DNA of 64,000 bases from Pseudoxanthomonas sp. F37 (lineage in GTDB: Bacteria; Pseudomonadota; Gammaproteobacteria; Xanthomonadales; Xanthomonadaceae). Positions 16,536 to 26,580 of this stretch are shown here, in pieces (the stretch's first letter is position 1; every line of letters starts with the position of its first letter). The notes beneath the pieces were generated by a model, which saw only the letters and a program-made list of their open reading frames with translations, made no database searches and was not told the origin of the DNA. The position numbers and the translations under genes were made by a program. The stretch is taken from assembly GCF_022965755.1 (NCBI RefSeq), contig NZ_CP095187.1, positions 2,418,001 through 2,482,000 on the forward strand. Reading direction: 5' to 3'.

Positions 16536-18068
16536 ATGCCCGCAGACCTTCTCAAGGCCCTCGGCCTTGCCAGCACCAATTCCGGCACCTACCTCGGCAG
16601 CGGCGAGTGGTCCACGACCACCGACGCCGGCCTGTTGCAGTCGATCAACCCCACCACCAACGAGGTGATCGCCGAGGTCCATGCCAGCAGCCAGGCCGAC
16701 TACGAGAAGGTCGTCGCCCGCGCCCAGGCCGCCTTCAAGGTGTGGCGTACCACCCCGGCCCCGCGCCGGGGCGAGGCCGTGCGCCTGTGCGGCGAAGCGC
16801 TGCGCAGGCACAAGGACGCGCTGGGCTCGCTGGTCGCGCTGGAGATGGGCAAGAGCAAGCCCGAGGGCGATGGCGAAGTGCAGGAGATGATCGACATCGC
16901 CGACTTCGCCGTGGGCCAGAGCCGCATGCTGTACGGCTACACCATGCATTCCGAGCGCCCCGGCCACCGCATGTACGAGCAGTACCACCCGCTGGGCCTG
17001 GTCGGCATCATCAGCGCGTTCAATTTCCCGGTCGCGGTGTGGGCGTGGAACTCGTTCCTGGCCGCGATCTGCGGCGACATCTGCATCTGGAAACCGTCCA
17101 ACAAGACGCCGCTCACCGCGATCGCCAGCATGAAGATCTGCAACGACGCGCTGAAGGCCGGCGGCTTCCCGGACATCTTCTTCCTGATCAACGACGCAGG
17201 CGTGGAACTGGCGCAGCAGTTCGTCGACGACAAGCGCATCCCGCTGATCAGCTTCACCGGCTCCACCCAGGTCGGCCGCACCGTCGGCGAGCGCGTCGCG
17301 CGCCGCATGGGCCGCAGCCTGCTGGAGCTGGGCGGCAACAACGCCATCATCCTGGACGAAACCGCCGACCTGAAGCTGGCCATTCCCGGCATCGTGTTCG
17401 GCGCCGTCGGCACCGCCGGCCAGCGCTGCACCACCACGCGCCGCCTGATCGTGCACGCATCCATCTACGACACCGTGCTGTCCACGCTGGTCAAGGCGTA
17501 CAAGCAGGTGGAAGGCAAGATCGGCGACCCGCTGGACCCGGCCAACCTGATGGGCCCGCTCAACAGCCAGGCCGCCGTGCAGCAGTTCCTGGACTCCATC
17601 GCCAAGGCCAAGGCCAGCGGGGGCACCGTCGAGACCGGCGGCACCGCGATCGACCGCCCCGGCAACTTCGTCCTGCCGGCCATCGTCACCGGCCTGAAGA
17701 ACTCCGACGAAGTGGTGCAGCACGAGACCTTCGCCCCCATCCTGTACGTGATGAAGTACACGACACTGGACGAAGCCATCGACATGCAGAACGCCGTGCC
17801 GCAGGGCCTGTCCTCGTCGATCTTCACCCAGAACCTGAAGGCGGCCGAGCAGTTCCTGTCGGCGGCCGGCAGCGACTGCGGCATCGCCAACGTCAACATC
17901 GGCACCAGCGGCGCCGAGATCGGCGGTGCCTTCGGCGGCGAGAAGGAAACCGGCGGCGGCCGCGAATCCGGCTCGGACGCATGGAAGGTCTACATGCGCC
18001 GGCAGACCAACACCATCAACTACTCCGACTCGCTGCCGCTGGCGCAGGGCATCAAGTTCGACCTCTGA
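16536..18068 (+). CDS. amaB: ALDH7-family aldehyde dehydrogenase (aminoadipate-semialdehyde / piperideine-6-carboxylate dehydrogenase)
   Basis: A 510-residue NAD-dependent aldehyde dehydrogenase of the ALDH7A1 (antiquitin) type, which oxidises alpha-aminoadipic semialdehyde in lysine catabolism. The catalytic Cys298 lies in [12 protein letters not shown] and the general base Glu264 in [13 protein letters not shown]-binding [10 protein letters not shown] and the C-terminal [18 protein letters not shown] are typical of this subfamily. GGAG precedes the ATG at 16536. It is monocistronic, bounded by tRNA-Arg upstream and a strong terminator downstream. No other lysine-degradation gene is in the window. 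Confidence 0.92.
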   Translation: MPADLLKALGLASTNSGTYLGSGEWSTTTDAGLLQSINPTTNEVIAEVHASSQADYEKVVARAQAAFKVWRTTPAPRRGEAVRLCGEALRRHKDALGSLVALEMGKSKPEGDGEVQEMIDIADFAVGQSRMLYGYTMHSERPGHRMYEQYHPLGLVGIISAFNFPVAVWAWNSFLAAICGDICIWKPSNKTPLTAIASMKICNDALKAGGFPDIFFLINDAGVELAQQFVDDKRIPLISFTGSTQVGRTVGERVARRMGRSLLELGGNNAIILDETADLKLAIPGIVFGAVGTAGQRCTTTRRLIVHASIYDTVLSTLVKAYKQVEGKIGDPLDPANLMGPLNSQAAVQQFLDSIAKAKASGGTVETGGTAIDRPGNFVLPAIVTGLKNSDEVVQHETFAPILYVMKYTTLDEAIDMQNAVPQGLSSSIFTQNLKAAEQFLSAAGSDCGIANVNIGTSGAEIGGAFGGEKETGGGRESGSDAWKVYMRRQTNTINYSDSLPLAQGIKFDL

Positions 18069-18131
18069 CCCGCACGGCGGCCGGCGTGCCCGCATGCCGG
18101 CTGCCCTGAACGGGCCAGCATCTGGGATAAT

Positions 18132-18164
18132 CGCGCCTCCCTCACCGGGAGGCGCGTTTTTTTT
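18132..18164 (+). terminator. rho-independent terminator after ALDH7 gene
   Basis: A perfect 10-bp stem, CGCGCCTCCC with GGGAGGCGCG, a TCACC loop and eight T residues. It ends the transcript of the aldehyde dehydrogenase gene. Confidence 0.95.
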
Positions 18165-18215
18165 GCCTGCCCGATCCAGTGCCATCGCCTCCCTGACCCC
18201 TGCACGGAGCTCCTG

Positions 18216-18494
18216 ATGAACCCAGCACGCACCACCAGCAGTCTCGCCATCGCCAGCCTGGTGTCCGGCATCCTCGGTTGGACCCTGTTGCCGGTCCTGG
18301 GCACGCTGGTGGCGATCGTCACCGGGCACATGGCGCGCGCGGAGATCCGCCGCAGCGGCGGCGCGCTGGAAGGCGACGGACTGGCCATCGGCGGGCTGAT
18401 CCTGGGCTGGCTGTCGGCGCTGCTGTGGGTCGTGGGCATCGTGGTGCTCTTCATGTTCCTGGGCGGCCTGGCCTGGCTGGCGACGCTGAACTGA
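18216..18494 (+). CDS. DUF4190-domain small membrane protein
   Basis: A 92-residue protein with two membrane segments flanking a short loop. [14 protein letters not shown] begins the first, and [28 protein letters not shown] is the characteristic DUF4190 core. Function is unknown. GGAG ribosome site precedes the ATG. It is 14 bp upstream of pyrD and probably co-transcribed. Confidence 0.85.
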   Translation: MNPARTTSSLAIASLVSGILGWTLLPVLGTLVAIVTGHMARAEIRRSGGALEGDGLAIGGLILGWLSALLWVVGIVVLFMFLGGLAWLATLN

Positions 18495-18508
18495 TCCCGC
18501 CCGCCGCC

Positions 18509-19564
18509 ATGTATCCCCTCGCCCGACCCTTCCTCTTCGGCCTGGATGCCGAAACCGCCCACGGCCTGGGCCTGAAAGCCCTCGACCTGGCTTACCGCAC
18601 CGGCACCACGCCGCTGGTGGCCCGCCCCATCACGCCGATGCCCACCAAGGTGATGGGGCTGACCTTCCCCAACCCGGTCGGTCTGGCCGCCGGCCTGGAC
18701 AAGAACGGCGCGCACATCGACGCGCTGTTCGCGCTGGGTTTCGGTTTCGTCGAGATCGGCACGGTCACGCCCAGGCCGCAGCCGGGCAATCCGAAGCCGC
18801 GCATGTTCCGCCTGCCGCAGTACCAGGCGGTCATCAACCGCCTCGGCTTCAACAACGAGGGCGTCGACGCGCTGGTGCGCAACGTCGGAGCCGCGCGCCG
18901 CGACCGCGGCCTGCTGGGCATCAACATCGGCAAGAACAAGGACACCGCCAACGAGCGCGCCGCGTCCGATTACCTGTACTGCCTGGAACGCGTCTACCCG
19001 CTGGCGGACTACGTCACCGTCAACATCTCCTCGCCCAACACCGCCGGCCTGCGCGAACTGCAGGAAGAACAGGCATTGCGCCAGCTGATCGGCACCCTGC
19101 GCGATGCGCAGGAGGACCTGGCGGCGCAGCACGGCAAGCGCGTGCCGATGCTGGTGAAGATCGCGCCGGACCTGTCCGACAGCGACATCGACGCCGTCGC
19201 GCGCGTGCTGGGCGACATGCAGGTGGACGGCGTCATCGCCACCAACACCACCGTGTCCCGCCTCAGCGTGCAGGACCATCCGCTGGCGCGGGAGACCGGC
19301 GGCCTGTCCGGCGCGCCCCTGATGGGCCAGGCCACGCTGGTCCTGCGCCGCCTGCGCACGCGCCTGCCCGACAGCATCCCGCTGATCGGCGTGGGCGGCA
19401 TCCTGTCCGGCGCGGACGCGGTGGCGAAGATGTCCGCCGGCGCGTCGCTGGTGCAGTGCTACACCGGGCTGGTGTACCGCGGGCCGGAGCTGATCCGCGA
19501 ATGCGTGGAGGCCATCCGCCGCCGTCGCGAAGCGCCGAGCCGCGGGCCGGTGGCGCCCGCATGA
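18509..19564 (+). CDS. pyrD: dihydroorotate dehydrogenase (quinone), class 2
   Basis: A 351-residue membrane-associated FMN enzyme that oxidises dihydroorotate to orotate using quinone, step four of pyrimidine synthesis. Signatures include [56 protein letters not shown] with the class-2 catalytic Ser, and [28 protein letters not shown] for phosphate binding. The short N-terminal helical extension is class-2 specific. Its stop overlaps the murB start (ATGA), coupling translation. Confidence 0.96.
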   Translation: MYPLARPFLFGLDAETAHGLGLKALDLAYRTGTTPLVARPITPMPTKVMGLTFPNPVGLAAGLDKNGAHIDALFALGFGFVEIGTVTPRPQPGNPKPRMFRLPQYQAVINRLGFNNEGVDALVRNVGAARRDRGLLGINIGKNKDTANERAASDYLYCLERVYPLADYVTVNISSPNTAGLRELQEEQALRQLIGTLRDAQEDLAAQHGKRVPMLVKIAPDLSDSDIDAVARVLGDMQVDGVIATNTTVSRLSVQDHPLARETGGLSGAPLMGQATLVLRRLRTRLPDSIPLIGVGGILSGADAVAKMSAGASLVQCYTGLVYRGPELIRECVEAIRRRREAPSRGPVAPA

Positions 19565-20601
19565 CCCCAGGTTACCGCCTCACCGCCAACGCGCCACTGC
19601 GGGACCGCAACACCTTCGGCGTGCAGGCGCTGGCGCCCTGGCTGATCGAAGTGGACGACGCCTCGGCGCTGGCCGAGGTGCTGGCGCTGCCGCAGGTCGC
19701 CGATGCCGAGAGCCTGGTGATCGGCGGCGGCAGCAACCTGCTGTTCGCCGGCGATGCGCCGGGCGCGGTGATCGCCATGGCCACGCGCGGACTGCGCCTG
19801 CTGTCCGACGATGGCGGGCAGGCGCGCGTGCGCGCCGATGCCGGCGTGGCCTGGCACCCGCTGGTGATGTGGACGCTGGAGCAGGGCCTGTGCGGGCTGG
19901 AGAACCTGGCCCTCATCCCCGGGACCGCCGGTGCCTCGCCCATCCAGAACATCGGCGCCTACGGCACCGAAGTGGGCGAGTTCATCGCCGTGGTGGAAGC
20001 GCTGGACCGCACCACGGGCGCGATGGTGCGGCTGGACCGCGGCGCCTGCGCGTTCGCCTACCGCGACAGCGTGTTCAAGCAGCAGGCCGACCGCTACCTG
20101 GTGACGGCGGTGGAGTTCGTGCTGCCGCGCACGCCGCACCTGCGCCTGGATTACGCCGGCATCGGCGAGGAACTCGGCGCGATGGGCATCGCCTCGCCGA
20201 CCGCGCGCGAGGTGGCCGAGGCGGTCATCCGGATCCGCCGGCGCAAGCTGCCGGATCCGGCCGTGGTGGGCAATGCCGGCAGCTTCTTCAAGAACCCCAT
20301 CGTCTCGCAGGCGCAGGCCGACGCGTTGCTGGTCGACTATCCCACGCTGCCGGTATTCCGCGGCGACGCCCCGCACAACCGCAAACTGTCCGCCGCGTGG
20401 ATGATCGAAGCCTGCGGCTGGAAAGGCCACCGCGACGGCGATGCCGGCGTGTCGGCCGCGCATGCGCTGGTGCTGGTCAACCACGGGCAGGCCTCCGGCG
20501 CCGCGCTGCTGGCGTTGGCGCGGCGCATCGCCGACTCCGTGCACGCGCGCTTCGGCGTGGGCATCGAGCCGGAACCGAAGATCATCGGCGCCCGCTGGTA
20601 G
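19561..20601 (+). CDS. murB: UDP-N-acetylmuramate dehydrogenase
   Basis: A 346-residue FAD enzyme that reduces UDP-GlcNAc-enolpyruvate to UDP-MurNAc in peptidoglycan synthesis. The FAD domain has [11 protein letters not shown] and [20 protein letters not shown]; the substrate domain has YRDSVFK and the catalytic serine in [12 protein letters not shown]. The long type-I form is shown by the C-terminal extension ([21 protein letters not shown]). Start overlaps pyrD by four bases. Confidence 0.97.
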   Translation: MTPGYRLTANAPLRDRNTFGVQALAPWLIEVDDASALAEVLALPQVADAESLVIGGGSNLLFAGDAPGAVIAMATRGLRLLSDDGGQARVRADAGVAWHPLVMWTLEQGLCGLENLALIPGTAGASPIQNIGAYGTEVGEFIAVVEALDRTTGAMVRLDRGACAFAYRDSVFKQQADRYLVTAVEFVLPRTPHLRLDYAGIGEELGAMGIASPTAREVAEAVIRIRRRKLPDPAVVGNAGSFFKNPIVSQAQADALLVDYPTLPVFRGDAPHNRKLSAAWMIEACGWKGHRDGDAGVSAAHALVLVNHGQASGAALLALARRIADSVHARFGVGIEPEPKIIGARW

Positions 20602-20616
20602 CGCGAGCGCCACGCC

Positions 20617-21525
20617 ATGCCCGCCATTCCCGCCCACTTCCGCGCCGCCGTGCTGATGCTGGGCAGCACGGTGCTGTTCGCCCTGATGGTGGTGGCGATC
20701 CGGTTGGCCTCGGCCACCCTGCACACGTTCGAGATCGCCTTTTTCCGCAACTTCTTCGGCCTGCTGGCCGCGGCGCCGCTCATCCTGCGGCACGGCCCCG
20801 GGTTCCTGAAGACCACCCAGTTCCCGCGCTACCTGTTCCGTTGCGTGATCGGCATCTGCTCGATGCTGGCCGGCTTCTGGGCCATCGGCCACCTGCCGCT
20901 GGCGCAGGCGGTGTCGTTGTCGTACTCCACGCCGCTGTTCGTCACCCTGGCCGCGGCCGCGATGCTCAACGAACGCGTGCGTGCGCGCCGCTGGACCGCG
21001 GTGGTGCTGGGTTTCGTGGGCGTGCTGGTGATCGTGCGGCCCGGCACCGCGGAATTCACCGCCGACGCGATGATCGCCGTGCTGGCGGCGGTGATGAGCG
21101 CGCTGGTGGCCATCCAGATCAAGCAGCTCTCGCAGACCGAACCGGCCGACCGCATCGTCATCTACACCACCCTGCTGTGGGTACCGATGTCGCTGTCGCC
21201 GGCGCTGGCCGTGTGGGAATGGCCGCAGGGCATCACCTGGGTGTGGGGGGTGGCCGCCGGCGTGCTGGGCACCGGCGGCCACATGCTGTGGACGCGCGCG
21301 CTGAAGCTGGGCGAGGTCTCGGCGCTGACGCCGATCAGCTTCATGCAGCTGCCGGTGGTGGCGCTGTTCGGCTGGCTGCTGTTCGACGAAACGCTGGACG
21401 CGTGGACGCTGGCCGGCGCCGGCATCATCTTCGGGGCGAACGCCTACATCGCGCACCGCGAGGCGGTGCTGTCCCGCCGTGCCGCGTCCGAGGCGCCCAG
21501 CGCGGCGGCCAAGCCCGGTGAATGA
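20617..21525 (+). CDS. DMT-superfamily (EamA) transporter
   Basis: A 302-residue integral membrane protein with ten predicted helices arranged as two EamA repeats (about 10-150 and 155-290). The second repeat includes WGVAAGVLGTGGHMLWTRAL and PVVALFGWLLFDETLD, typical of drug/metabolite exporters. Substrate unknown. It starts 15 bp after murB and likely shares its transcript. Confidence 0.85.
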   Translation: MPAIPAHFRAAVLMLGSTVLFALMVVAIRLASATLHTFEIAFFRNFFGLLAAAPLILRHGPGFLKTTQFPRYLFRCVIGICSMLAGFWAIGHLPLAQAVSLSYSTPLFVTLAAAAMLNERVRARRWTAVVLGFVGVLVIVRPGTAEFTADAMIAVLAAVMSALVAIQIKQLSQTEPADRIVIYTTLLWVPMSLSPALAVWEWPQGITWVWGVAAGVLGTGGHMLWTRALKLGEVSALTPISFMQLPVVALFGWLLFDETLDAWTLAGAGIIFGANAYIAHREAVLSRRAASEAPSAAAKPGE

Positions 21526-21537
21526 GGCGGCGGGCGC

Positions 21538-24258
21538 TCAGCCCTGTTTGCCCGGCCGCCTGCCCTCCCGATAGCGCCTGACGAATTCGGCGTCCGCATC
21601 GGCCAGCGTGGACGGATCGGCCGTCAGCAGGGGGGCGATGTACTGCCGCTGCAGCGCGTCGGCCTGCGCGGTCAGGCCCAGTTCGCGGCTGGTGTCGATC
21701 AGGTTCCATGCCGCGGTACGCGTTTCCACGTGCGTCTCGCCCAGCACGCCGCGCCGCAGTTCGAACAGGCGGCGGTACTCGTCCAGCGCCTCGCGCGTGC
21801 GTCCCGATACGCGCAGGGCCTCGGCACGGATCACCATGGTCATCTGCGCCTGCGGGTGCCTTTCCCCCAACACCTTCAACGCCAGCGGCTGCACGTCCGC
21901 AAGCAGGCGCAGCGCGGCCTCCGGCTGCTTCGCATTGAGCAGCGTGCCGGCATGATTGACCAGGATCGACAGCGTGTCCGGATGCGACGGGCCCTGCAGC
22001 CGGCTGCGCACGGTGATGACCTGCTCCTCCAGCGGCAGCGCGGCCGCGTAGTCCTCCAGGCGGGCGTAGGCCGTGGCCAGGTTCAGGCGCGTGCGCACGG
22101 TCTGCGGATGGTCGCGGCCCAGGACGCGCTCGCGCGCGGCCAGCGCTTCCTTGAGCAGCGGCAGCGCGGCGCCTGCGTCGCCCGCGTCCACCATCATGGT
22201 CGCCAGCGTGCTGCGTGCCTGCAGCGTGACCGGATGCTCGCTGCCCAGCTTGCGCACGTAGCGCGCGGTCAGGTCGCGCTGCATGGCGATGGCGGCGTCC
22301 TTCTCGCGGTTCATGATGCGCAGCACGGCCAGGTTGCCCATCGCCGACAGCGTCTCCTCGTGGTCGGGGCCGAGCACCGCGGTGCGGCCGGCGACCACCT
22401 GCTCCATGTTCGCGCGTGCCTCCGGCAGTTCGCCCAGGTTGCGCTGTACGGCGGCCAGGTTGTTGGTGGCCTCCAGGGTGGCCGGGTCCCGCGCGCCGGC
22501 GACCTCGAGCAGTCGGGCACGGACCGCCTCGACGACGCCTTTCGCACGTGGCCGGTCACCGCGGGCGGAGATCATCTGGGCCTGCGCGAGCTCCAGCTTC
22601 ACCCGCACGCGGTCGTTGGCAGGCAGGGCGAATGCGCGCGGCAGCGCCTTCTCCAGCACGGCCTCCGCCTGGTCGATGTGCGCCCCCTCCAGCAGCGCCT
22701 GCACCTGCTCGTTGCGCGCGCGCAGCGTCTCCGGTGCGCCGTCGCCGAGGTGCGCGGCGCGGTACTCGGCCACCCGGCCGAACTGTTCTGCGGCCTTGTC
22801 GTACAGACCGATCGCGGTGTAGACACGCGCCACCGACTCGCGCAGGCCCACGGCCACGTCGGGCTGGTCGGCGAAATCGCGGGCGATGGCCGCTTCCGCG
22901 TTGGCGAGCAGTTGGCGGTCCACCAGGTCGCGCGCCAGGTCGCCGGTGCTGGCCTTGGCCAGGGTGGCGCCGAACGCGTCGGCGGCGGCCGGGTCGCGTT
23001 CGGCCACCTGCGCCGTCAGGCCCTCGGCCAGGCCCACGCCCATGGTCTCGATGTCGATCCCCTCCAGCATCGACTGCTGGAAGGCGGCCACCTTCTCCAG
23101 TTCCGCGCTGCGCGCCTCGGCCAGGGCGCGTTGCGTGCGCGCCTGCTGCAGGCCGTACAGGGACAGGCCCAGACCGCCCAGCAACGCCGCCAGCGCAACG
23201 CCCGCGGCGACGGCCGCGGCGCGGTGGCGGCGCAGGAACTTGCGCCACACGTAGGCACGGCTCGGCGGAACAGCGGCCACCGCGCGGCCATCGAGATGGC
23301 GCTGCAGGTCGTCGGCCAGCGCCGCGACGGACCCGTAGCGGGCGTCGCGGTCGTGCTGCATGGCCTTCAGCACGATCCAGTCCAGATCGCCGCGCAGGCG
23401 CTCGCGCATGCGCGGCAGCGACAGGCCGCGCTCCTGCGCCACCTGGCGCGCCTGCTCGGCCGGCAGCGCCGCCAGCCGCGAGGACGGTGCGACGGCGGTC
23501 GGCGTCTCCGCCGACCAGGTCTCGCCCACGGCTTCGGGGCGCACGCCGCTGACCAGTTCGCACAACACCACGCCCAGCGAGTACACGTCGCTGCGCGTGT
23601 CCACCTGGCGGGCGTCGCCGAGCGCCTGCTCGGGGCTCATGTACTCGGGCGTGCCGGCACGCTCCAGTGCGGCGTCGCCGGCCAGCGATGCGGCCATCGC
23701 GATGCCGAAATCGATGATCTTCGGCGCGGGCCGGCCATCGAGCGTGTCCACCAGCAGGTTGCCGGGCTTGAGGTCGCGGTGGACCACGCCCTTGTGGTGC
23801 GCGTGCTGCACGCCCTCGCACACGCGGATGAACAACGCCACGCGTTCGTCCAGCGACAGCCGTTGCTCCCGGCAATAGTGCGTGATCGGGCTGCCCTCGA
23901 TCAGCTCCATCGCGAAGAACGGATACCCTTCGGCGGTGGTGCCGGCATCGTAGATCTGGGCGATGGCCGGATGGCGCATCTGCGCCAGCACCTGCCGTTC
24001 CACTTCGAACCAGGCCAGGTGGCGGGCCTGCAGGCGCTGCGCGCGCATCAGCTTCAGGGCCACCTCCCGGCGCACCGGTTCCAGTTGCGTGGCACGGTAC
24101 ACCTCGCCCATGCCACCGCGGCCCAGCAGGCCCTCGATGCGGTAGCGCCCCAGGCACGCACCGGGCGCCAGCGTGCCGTCGGCCGCCGTCGGCGCATCCT
24201 GCAGGCGCGTGGCCAGGCTCTCGGTGGGTGCGAGTTCGTCGTAAGGCTGCGATGTCAT
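21538..24258 (-). CDS. membrane-anchored Ser/Thr protein kinase with TPR-like periplasmic domain
   Basis: A 906-residue Hanks-type kinase. The cytoplasmic kinase domain (about 38-325) is complete: glycine loop GRGGMGEVYRA, Lys69 in VALKLM, catalytic VVHRDLKPGN (Asp162), DFG at 183-185 and activation segment AGTPEYMSPEQ. A basic patch and one membrane helix (about 347-370) follow. The periplasmic 500 residues are helical tetratricopeptide-like repeats. ATG 24258 is preferred; 24285 is an alternative. It is transcribed divergently from an FHA-GGDEF gene 95 bp away, so the FHA protein is a plausible phospho-target. Confidence 0.92.
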   Translation of the reverse strand: MTSQPYDELAPTESLATRLQDAPTAADGTLAPGACLGRYRIEGLLGRGGMGEVYRATQLEPVRREVALKLMRAQRLQARHLAWFEVERQVLAQMRHPAIAQIYDAGTTAEGYPFFAMELIEGSPITHYCREQRLSLDERVALFIRVCEGVQHAHHKGVVHRDLKPGNLLVDTLDGRPAPKIIDFGIAMAASLAGDAALERAGTPEYMSPEQALGDARQVDTRSDVYSLGVVLCELVSGVRPEAVGETWSAETPTAVAPSSRLAALPAEQARQVAQERGLSLPRMRERLRGDLDWIVLKAMQHDRDARYGSVAALADDLQRHLDGRAVAAVPPSRAYVWRKFLRRHRAAAVAAGVALAALLGGLGLSLYGLQQARTQRALAEARSAELEKVAAFQQSMLEGIDIETMGVGLAEGLTAQVAERDPAAADAFGATLAKASTGDLARDLVDRQLLANAEAAIARDFADQPDVAVGLRESVARVYTAIGLYDKAAEQFGRVAEYRAAHLGDGAPETLRARNEQVQALLEGAHIDQAEAVLEKALPRAFALPANDRVRVKLELAQAQMISARGDRPRAKGVVEAVRARLLEVAGARDPATLEATNNLAAVQRNLGELPEARANMEQVVAGRTAVLGPDHEETLSAMGNLAVLRIMNREKDAAIAMQRDLTARYVRKLGSEHPVTLQARSTLATMMVDAGDAGAALPLLKEALAARERVLGRDHPQTVRTRLNLATAYARLEDYAAALPLEEQVITVRSRLQGPSHPDTLSILVNHAGTLLNAKQPEAALRLLADVQPLALKVLGERHPQAQMTMVIRAEALRVSGRTREALDEYRRLFELRRGVLGETHVETRTAAWNLIDTSRELGLTAQADALQRQYIAPLLTADPSTLADADAEFVRRYREGRRPGKQG

Positions 24259-24353
24259 GCCACGTTCCCCGGTGCGCCCGGTCATGGTAGCGGAAGCGTG
24301 AGTTGACCGGCCGATCCGGTACACTCGGGCCCGCACCTGCCAGCCGCACGCGC

Positions 24354-25250
24354 ATGTCCCGGGACCCCCACGATCCACCCACCACGCAACGGACCATCCT
24401 GAGCGACGGCCCGCGTCCGGCCTCGCCGCGCTCGGCCTGCGTGGTGGTGATCCACGGCGAAGGCCTGGGCCGGCGCGCGGACATCGACACCGCCCGGGTG
24501 CGCGTGGGCCGTTCGCAGGAAGCCGACCTGCACATTCCGCACAACAGCGTCTCGCGCCTGCACTGCGAACTCTGGCGCGATGGCGACACCTACTGGGTGC
24601 GCGACCTCGGCGCCACCAACACCACCCGCCTGAACGACGTGCCGGTGGCGCAGTCGGCGCTGGCCGACGGCGACCATCTGACGCTGGGCGAGAGCATCCT
24701 GAAGTTCATCAGCCACAGCAGCGTGGAAGCCCGGTACCACGAAGAGATCTACCAGCTCGCCACCCACGACGCGCTGACCGAGATGTACAACCGCCGCCAT
24801 TTCATCGAGACGGTGGAGAAGGAGATCGCGCGCGCCATGCGCCACCAGCGCGCGCTGACCATGTGCATCATCGACGTGGACCTGTTCAAGCCCATCAACG
24901 ACCGCTACGGCCATATCTCCGGCGACCACGTGCTGAAGCAGATCGCCGGGCTGGTGCGCCGGCACGTGCGCAACGACGACGCCGCGGCGCGCATCGGCGG
25001 CGAGGAATTCGCCGTGCTGCTGCCCGAATGCGGGCCCGAGGCCGCCTACGGCTTCGCCGAGCGCCTGCGCGAGGCGGTGGAGACGGTGGTGTTCCGGCCC
25101 GGCGGCGAGCCCCAGCGGATCACGGTCAGCATCGGCATCGCCGCACTGACCCCCGAGCGCGACACCGTCAGCCGGATGATGGCCGCGGCGGACGCCGCCC
25201 TGTACCGCGCCAAGAGCGAAGGCCGCAACCGGGTGTGCATCGAGCACTGA
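24354..25250 (+). CDS. FHA-domain diguanylate cyclase
   Basis: A 298-residue cytoplasmic protein joining an N-terminal FHA phosphothreonine-binding domain to a C-terminal GGDEF domain. The FHA part keeps its key residues: Gly52-Arg53-Ser54 and Ser67-Arg68-x-His70, with ATNTTRLN following. The cyclase active site is GGEEF at 215-219, a functional variant, and an RxxD inhibitory site (Arg206-Asp209) sits five residues before it, suggesting product feedback. TMCIIDVDLFKPINDRYGH binds metal and GTP. Start chosen at 24354 (MSRDPHDPP). Divergent from the Ser/Thr kinase gene. Confidence 0.92.
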   Translation: MSRDPHDPPTTQRTILSDGPRPASPRSACVVVIHGEGLGRRADIDTARVRVGRSQEADLHIPHNSVSRLHCELWRDGDTYWVRDLGATNTTRLNDVPVAQSALADGDHLTLGESILKFISHSSVEARYHEEIYQLATHDALTEMYNRRHFIETVEKEIARAMRHQRALTMCIIDVDLFKPINDRYGHISGDHVLKQIAGLVRRHVRNDDAAARIGGEEFAVLLPECGPEAAYGFAERLREAVETVVFRPGGEPQRITVSIGIAALTPERDTVSRMMAAADAALYRAKSEGRNRVCIEH

Positions 25251-25264
25251 TCGCCGCGCAAGGT

Positions 25265-26206
25265 TCAGCCGCCGATCCGTTCCACCCCGTAGCCGGCGCC
25301 CCGCCACGCATCGATGCCGCCCCGCAGCGGCAGCACGTCGCGGAAGCCGGCCTCGCGCAGCCTGGCCGCCATCCAGGCGGCCGATACTTCGTCCGGGCAG
25401 GCGCAGTAGATGACGATCTTGCCCTCGCGCGGATACGTGGCCACGATCCCGTCCAGCTGGCGCTCGTCGGCGAACACCGCGCCCGGGATGACGTACGGGT
25501 CCACGTCGCGCAAACCCGGGGCGCGGATGTCGAACACCACCGGCGGCCGGCCCGCCCGGACCAGGGCTTCGAGTTCGGGCGGATCGATCCGCGCCCCCTC
25601 CAGCGACCTCAGCAGCGTGCGCCGGCGCCACCAGCGCCAGCCCACGTAAGCCGTGAGCAGCACCCCGATGACCACCCCCGCGCCGGTGCCCAGCTGCGAC
25701 AGCGCGTCGATGACGGTTTCCACCTGGCGGGCGAACACGACTCCCAATCCGAGCCCCAGCGCGGCCCACAGGGCCGCGCCCAGGCCGTCGTAACGCAGGA
25801 ACAGGGGCAGCCTCGCCTGCATGGCGCCGGCCAGCGGCACGGACACCATGGACAGGCCGGGAATGAACTTCGCCACCGACAGGACGCGGATGCCGAAGCG
25901 GCCGTAGAAGCGTTCGGTGCGCTTCATGCAGGTGTCGCGCGACAGCGAAAGCCGGCACAGCGACTGCAGCGTGCGGTTGCCATAGCGGCGGCCGGCGTAG
26001 AACCAGACGCTGTCGCCGATCAGGCTGGCGGCCACCGAGACCGCCAGCACGCCCAGCAGTGGCAGCCCCATCGCCTCCGGTTGCAGGGCCAGCCCCGCAC
26101 CGACCAGGATGAGGGTGGGCATCGCGGGCACGGGCAGGCCCAGCGACAACGCCAGCACATTGGCGAACACCAGCAGCGCGCCGTAACGGTCGACCAGTTC
26201 CTGCAT
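25265..26206 (-). CDS. DedA-family membrane protein fused to a rhodanese domain
   Basis: A 313-residue fusion. Residues 1-195 are a DedA/VTT-type membrane domain with VPVPAMPTLILVGAGLA, GDSVWFYAGRRYG and RFIPGL-like KFIPGLSMVSVPLAGAM; such proteins are implicated in lipid-carrier scrambling and membrane energetics. After a basic linker, 205-313 is a rhodanese domain with FDIRAPG and an active-site region YCACPDEVSAAWMA (Cys268, Cys270). The loop is shifted from the usual CxxGxR. Start ATG at 26206. Converges with the FHA-GGDEF gene, 14 bp apart. Confidence 0.88.
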   Translation of the reverse strand: MQELVDRYGALLVFANVLALSLGLPVPAMPTLILVGAGLALQPEAMGLPLLGVLAVSVAASLIGDSVWFYAGRRYGNRTLQSLCRLSLSRDTCMKRTERFYGRFGIRVLSVAKFIPGLSMVSVPLAGAMQARLPLFLRYDGLGAALWAALGLGLGVVFARQVETVIDALSQLGTGAGVVIGVLLTAYVGWRWWRRRTLLRSLEGARIDPPELEALVRAGRPPVVFDIRAPGLRDVDPYVIPGAVFADERQLDGIVATYPREGKIVIYCACPDEVSAAWMAARLREAGFRDVLPLRGGIDAWRGAGYGVERIGG

Positions 26207-26580
26207 TGCTTCCCCGTGGAGTCCACGGCGCCTTCGACGCCGGGCGTGGGCATGTTCGATCCGCGGCCGGCCGGCGGCAAGGCATGCGCCCGCAACGATC
26301 CGTTGCCGAGCGCGATACCGCACGCCTGTACCACCCCCTGCGTGCTGCGACGCGGGATCGCCGCGTTTACCTGACCGCCCTTGCGTGGCTCCGAGGGGGG
26401 CATGGCGGCCAATTCCGGGGGCATGGGCAGCCAAAGCCGGTGCCATCACGCGGACTTAATCCCCAGGCGCGAAGAACGCACCACCATGCGCCGCTGTACG
26501 GTCGCCGCCCCCACGCGTGCCGCACGCCAAGGCAGTCCATCCCGTTGAACGTCCACAGACTCTCGCCGGAGGATCCGATC
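26207..26580. other. intergenic gap of 374 bases between divergent genes
   Basis: No credible gene. It must hold promoters for the DedA-rhodanese gene and the secreted hydrolase gene, but no convincing -35/-10 pair is seen. It contains a CCGTGG-AGT-CCACGG hairpin (26214-26228) in the DedA leader and a GGAGG ribosome site just before 26581. Confidence 0.5.

Noticed and set aside
18126..18164. A GATAAT -10 just before the terminator, suggesting a small RNA
   Set aside because: The predicted transcript would be only the terminator hairpin; no -35 is seen.
16278..18329. A 683-codon minus-strand open frame opposite the ALDH7 gene
   Set aside because: Covers a tRNA end, a terminator and a well-supported gene on the other strand.
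24303..24324. TTGACC and TACACT as promoter of the FHA-GGDEF gene
   Set aside because: The spacer is 11 bases, too short for a sigma-70 promoter; the TACACT alone may still be a -10.
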